DNA from: Agapetus fuscipes
Lineage: Eukaryota; Arthropoda; Insecta; Trichoptera; Glossosomatidae
Assembly (NCBI GenBank): GCA_951799405.1
Contig: OX637345.1
Span: 7,564,001 to 7,628,000 of the forward strand
Reading direction: 5' to 3'
DNA: 64,000 bases
Shown here: piece by piece, positions 62,546-64,000 of the stretch
Position numbering within the stretch: position 1 is the first letter of the stretch
Layout of the letters: each line of letters opens with the position of its first letter
Notes under the pieces: model-generated
Database searches by the model: none
The model's input: the letters and a program-made list of their open reading frames with translations, nothing else
What the model was told of the DNA's origin: nothing
Translations under genes and position numbers: made by a program

Positions 62546-62596
62546 CACTACAAGAGACGTCTGAAAACTGATTTGTTCACTGAATATTTTGGGGCG
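62546..62596 (+). pseudogene. CR1/L2-type LINE terminal remnant
   Basis: Reads HYKRRLKTDLFTEYFG, matching the (F/Y)K-x-x-LKTxLF ending of CR1/L2 reverse transcriptases. Very short. Confidence 0.5.
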
Positions 62597-62627
62597 TCCC
62601 TGGTTGAAATCGTCGGGTTTATCATCA

Positions 62628-62700
62628 GCTAATGGCTAAGGTTCGATTCCCGTAGAGGGTTGTGGGTATGTTGTCTTCTAATTCAAATCACAATACCGGC
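62628..62700 (+). repeat. SINE-A head fragment
   Basis: AATGGCTAAGGTTCGATTCCC and GTAGAGGGTTGTGGG, then ACAATACCGGCAAGGCAAGG; truncated. Confidence 0.5.
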
Positions 62701-62709
62701 AAGGCAAGG

Positions 62710-63040
62710 GTCCAGTTGATAGCTCAGTTGGTAGAGTGCTTGCATTCTATATGCCGAGAGCTCGGGTTCGAAGCCCGTCGAGGGTTTCAGAAATGATTTT
62801 CCGTTTCGTTGTTAATTTAAACCTTAAATAATAATAAAAAAAACCGGCAAGGTTTACTCAGCCTTCACAAGAAATGACTACCAGCCTCCTCGGGAGCTGG
62901 GAAACCCGCCACTTCACTAAAGTGGTTAGCGTAAGGCCGGCCGTCTTACCTGTAAAAATAATTAGGTTTACTCGCCTTATGCGACCCCTTCGGGGATAAC
63001 GCGACAAGAAGTTTCAATATATGTGTTGCTTAGTTGCGTT
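62710..63040 (+). repeat. SINE-A, full-length
   Basis: GTTGATAGCTCAGTTGGTAGA (box A), GGGTTCGAAGCCC (box B), TTACTCAGCCTTCACAAGAAA, and end TTGCTTAGTTGCGTT. Confidence 0.93.
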
Positions 63041-63049
63041 GCGTACCAG

Positions 63050-63180
63050 AATTTGGGCTAGAAGCCTTTACAAGAAATTAAAACCCACTCCCTCGGAAGC
63101 AGGGAAGTTTAGAGTTTTAGTTAAAGCGTAAACTTGACCTCCTTACCTGTGAAAATAATTGAGCTCCACTCGAAAAGTAT
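63050..63180 (+). repeat. SINE-A mid-body fragment
   Basis: CCTTTACAAGAAATTAAAACC, CTCCCTCGG and CCTCCTTACCTGTGAAAATAA. Confidence 0.65.
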
Positions 63181-64000
63181 TTTATCGTGAATTTATTTAA
63201 TAACAGAATTTTAAATTTCTACTTACGATTCGATAAAACTGCTATTTGTAGATCCTTAAAAACCGTTGCTCTTCCTCGGGGGATTTCATTATTTTTAAAT
63301 TTTCAGTTACAGTTAACAGCTGTGGACATGTTTTTTCCCTGTTTGTTATTTTTAAGTCTCTACTTGAAGTAAAAACTAATCTATGGAAATTGAAACGTCA
63401 ACTAGACGTGCTTTTTCAGTTTCCATATATTTTTTAGTAAACACTTTGAGTGAGATTAATCGTAATGTTTTATACTTCCAGAACTTTACAATAACGGGCT
63501 TAACGCGTCCACACCAGATTCATTTCATTCTTTCTCTGTCTGGCATCCATTCATTACAATTTGTCAGAATGGGATGTCACTAGACGTCTAAACGACATTT
63601 TACATATTTGACGTTTTTTATGACAGTTTTTGTTTATTAATGTCATTTGAAAAATTCTCATGAAATAATAAATACATTTGGTAATTTTTTCAGTCAGTTT
63701 GCTTTTATGTATGACTCATCCATAATTCACATTGTAAAAAAAAGTGTGCACGCTTTTATATTTTTAATTATTAAAAAAAACCGTCAAAAATTGTTTCGTA
63801 TGTAAATTTGAGCATAATAAATTATTTATGGAGAAATTCTATAAAATCATTTCATAAAAAATATTTAAAACCTATTTATCAGGGGCGTGTGTGCCATATA
63901 GTAAAATATACCTATAGAAAGCAATGTATTGTGGTAAAATGCGAAATTAAGAGTAAATATATATTGTTCTATTTATGATTGTTAGAATTAAAATTAATTT
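63181..64000. other. AT-rich spacer to the window end
   Basis: 63385-63480 resembles the dispersed repeat near 37795 (TTTCCATATATTTTTTAGTAA, AATGTTTTATACTTCC). No gene recognised. Confidence 0.4.

Overview
The window looks like nuclear DNA from an arthropod, most likely an insect. It is AT-rich and gene-poor, has spliced genes with GT-AG introns, and is packed with retrotransposon debris and tRNA-derived SINEs. I cannot name the species. No bacterial, plasmid, phage or CRISPR features were seen.

Two host genes can be supported, both on the + strand. The first is a complete four-exon gene (18327-22818) for an alpha-1,4-glycosyltransferase of the A4GALT / Gb3-synthase family, a predicted 374-residue type II Golgi membrane enzyme with a DXD motif. 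The second is the 5' end of a cytohesin (steppke-type Arf guanine exchange factor): a start exon at 31055-31133 and the coiled-coil exon at 32654-32727. No later cytohesin exon was recognised, so its second intron probably covers the remaining 31 kb, which holds only repeats.

Layout. 2-2008 is the 3' end of a Ty3/gypsy element (integrase, tandem repeat, polypurine tract, candidate LTR). 2.1-18 kb is a mosaic of SINEs, LINE ends and inverted repeats. 18.2-22.9 kb is the A4GALT-like gene with SINEs in its introns. 23-30.5 kb is repeat-rich spacer with a long antisense CR1/L2-type LINE fragment. 30.9-32.7 kb is the cytohesin 5' end with a small Harbinger-like MITE in intron 1. 33-64 kb is repeat territory.

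Repeat families (names are mine). LINE-B: a non-LTR element whose 3' end has a TTAGATTATAGATTATAGAT-type tail, with more than 25 mostly 5'-truncated copies, a few retaining reverse-transcriptase C-terminal sequence. SINE-A: tRNA-headed, about 330 bp, ending in GTAGCTTAGTTGCGTT. SINE-C: tRNA-headed, about 300 bp, with an (ATT)n tail. SINE-D: tRNA-headed, about 230-260 bp, A-rich tail. CR1/L2-type LINE ends with a conserved 3' stem. Repeat E: a GACGTCAC-containing repeat. Repeat F: a segment seen singly and as inverted pairs. Several insertions are nested, which gives a relative order.

The most interesting signal is a set of inverted-repeat elements carrying hammerhead-ribozyme-like cores. The two best copies (34286-34324 on +, 37522-37560 on -) differ in most paired bases but keep the same 39-nt architecture: CTGANGA, one extra base, a 4-bp stem II with 3-nt loop, GAA, a 6-nt self-complementary stem III, an H17 base, and a complementary stem I. 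Hammerheads are known from Penelope-like elements and retrozymes, so the motif is not new as such, but the fold-back carriers here look worth describing.
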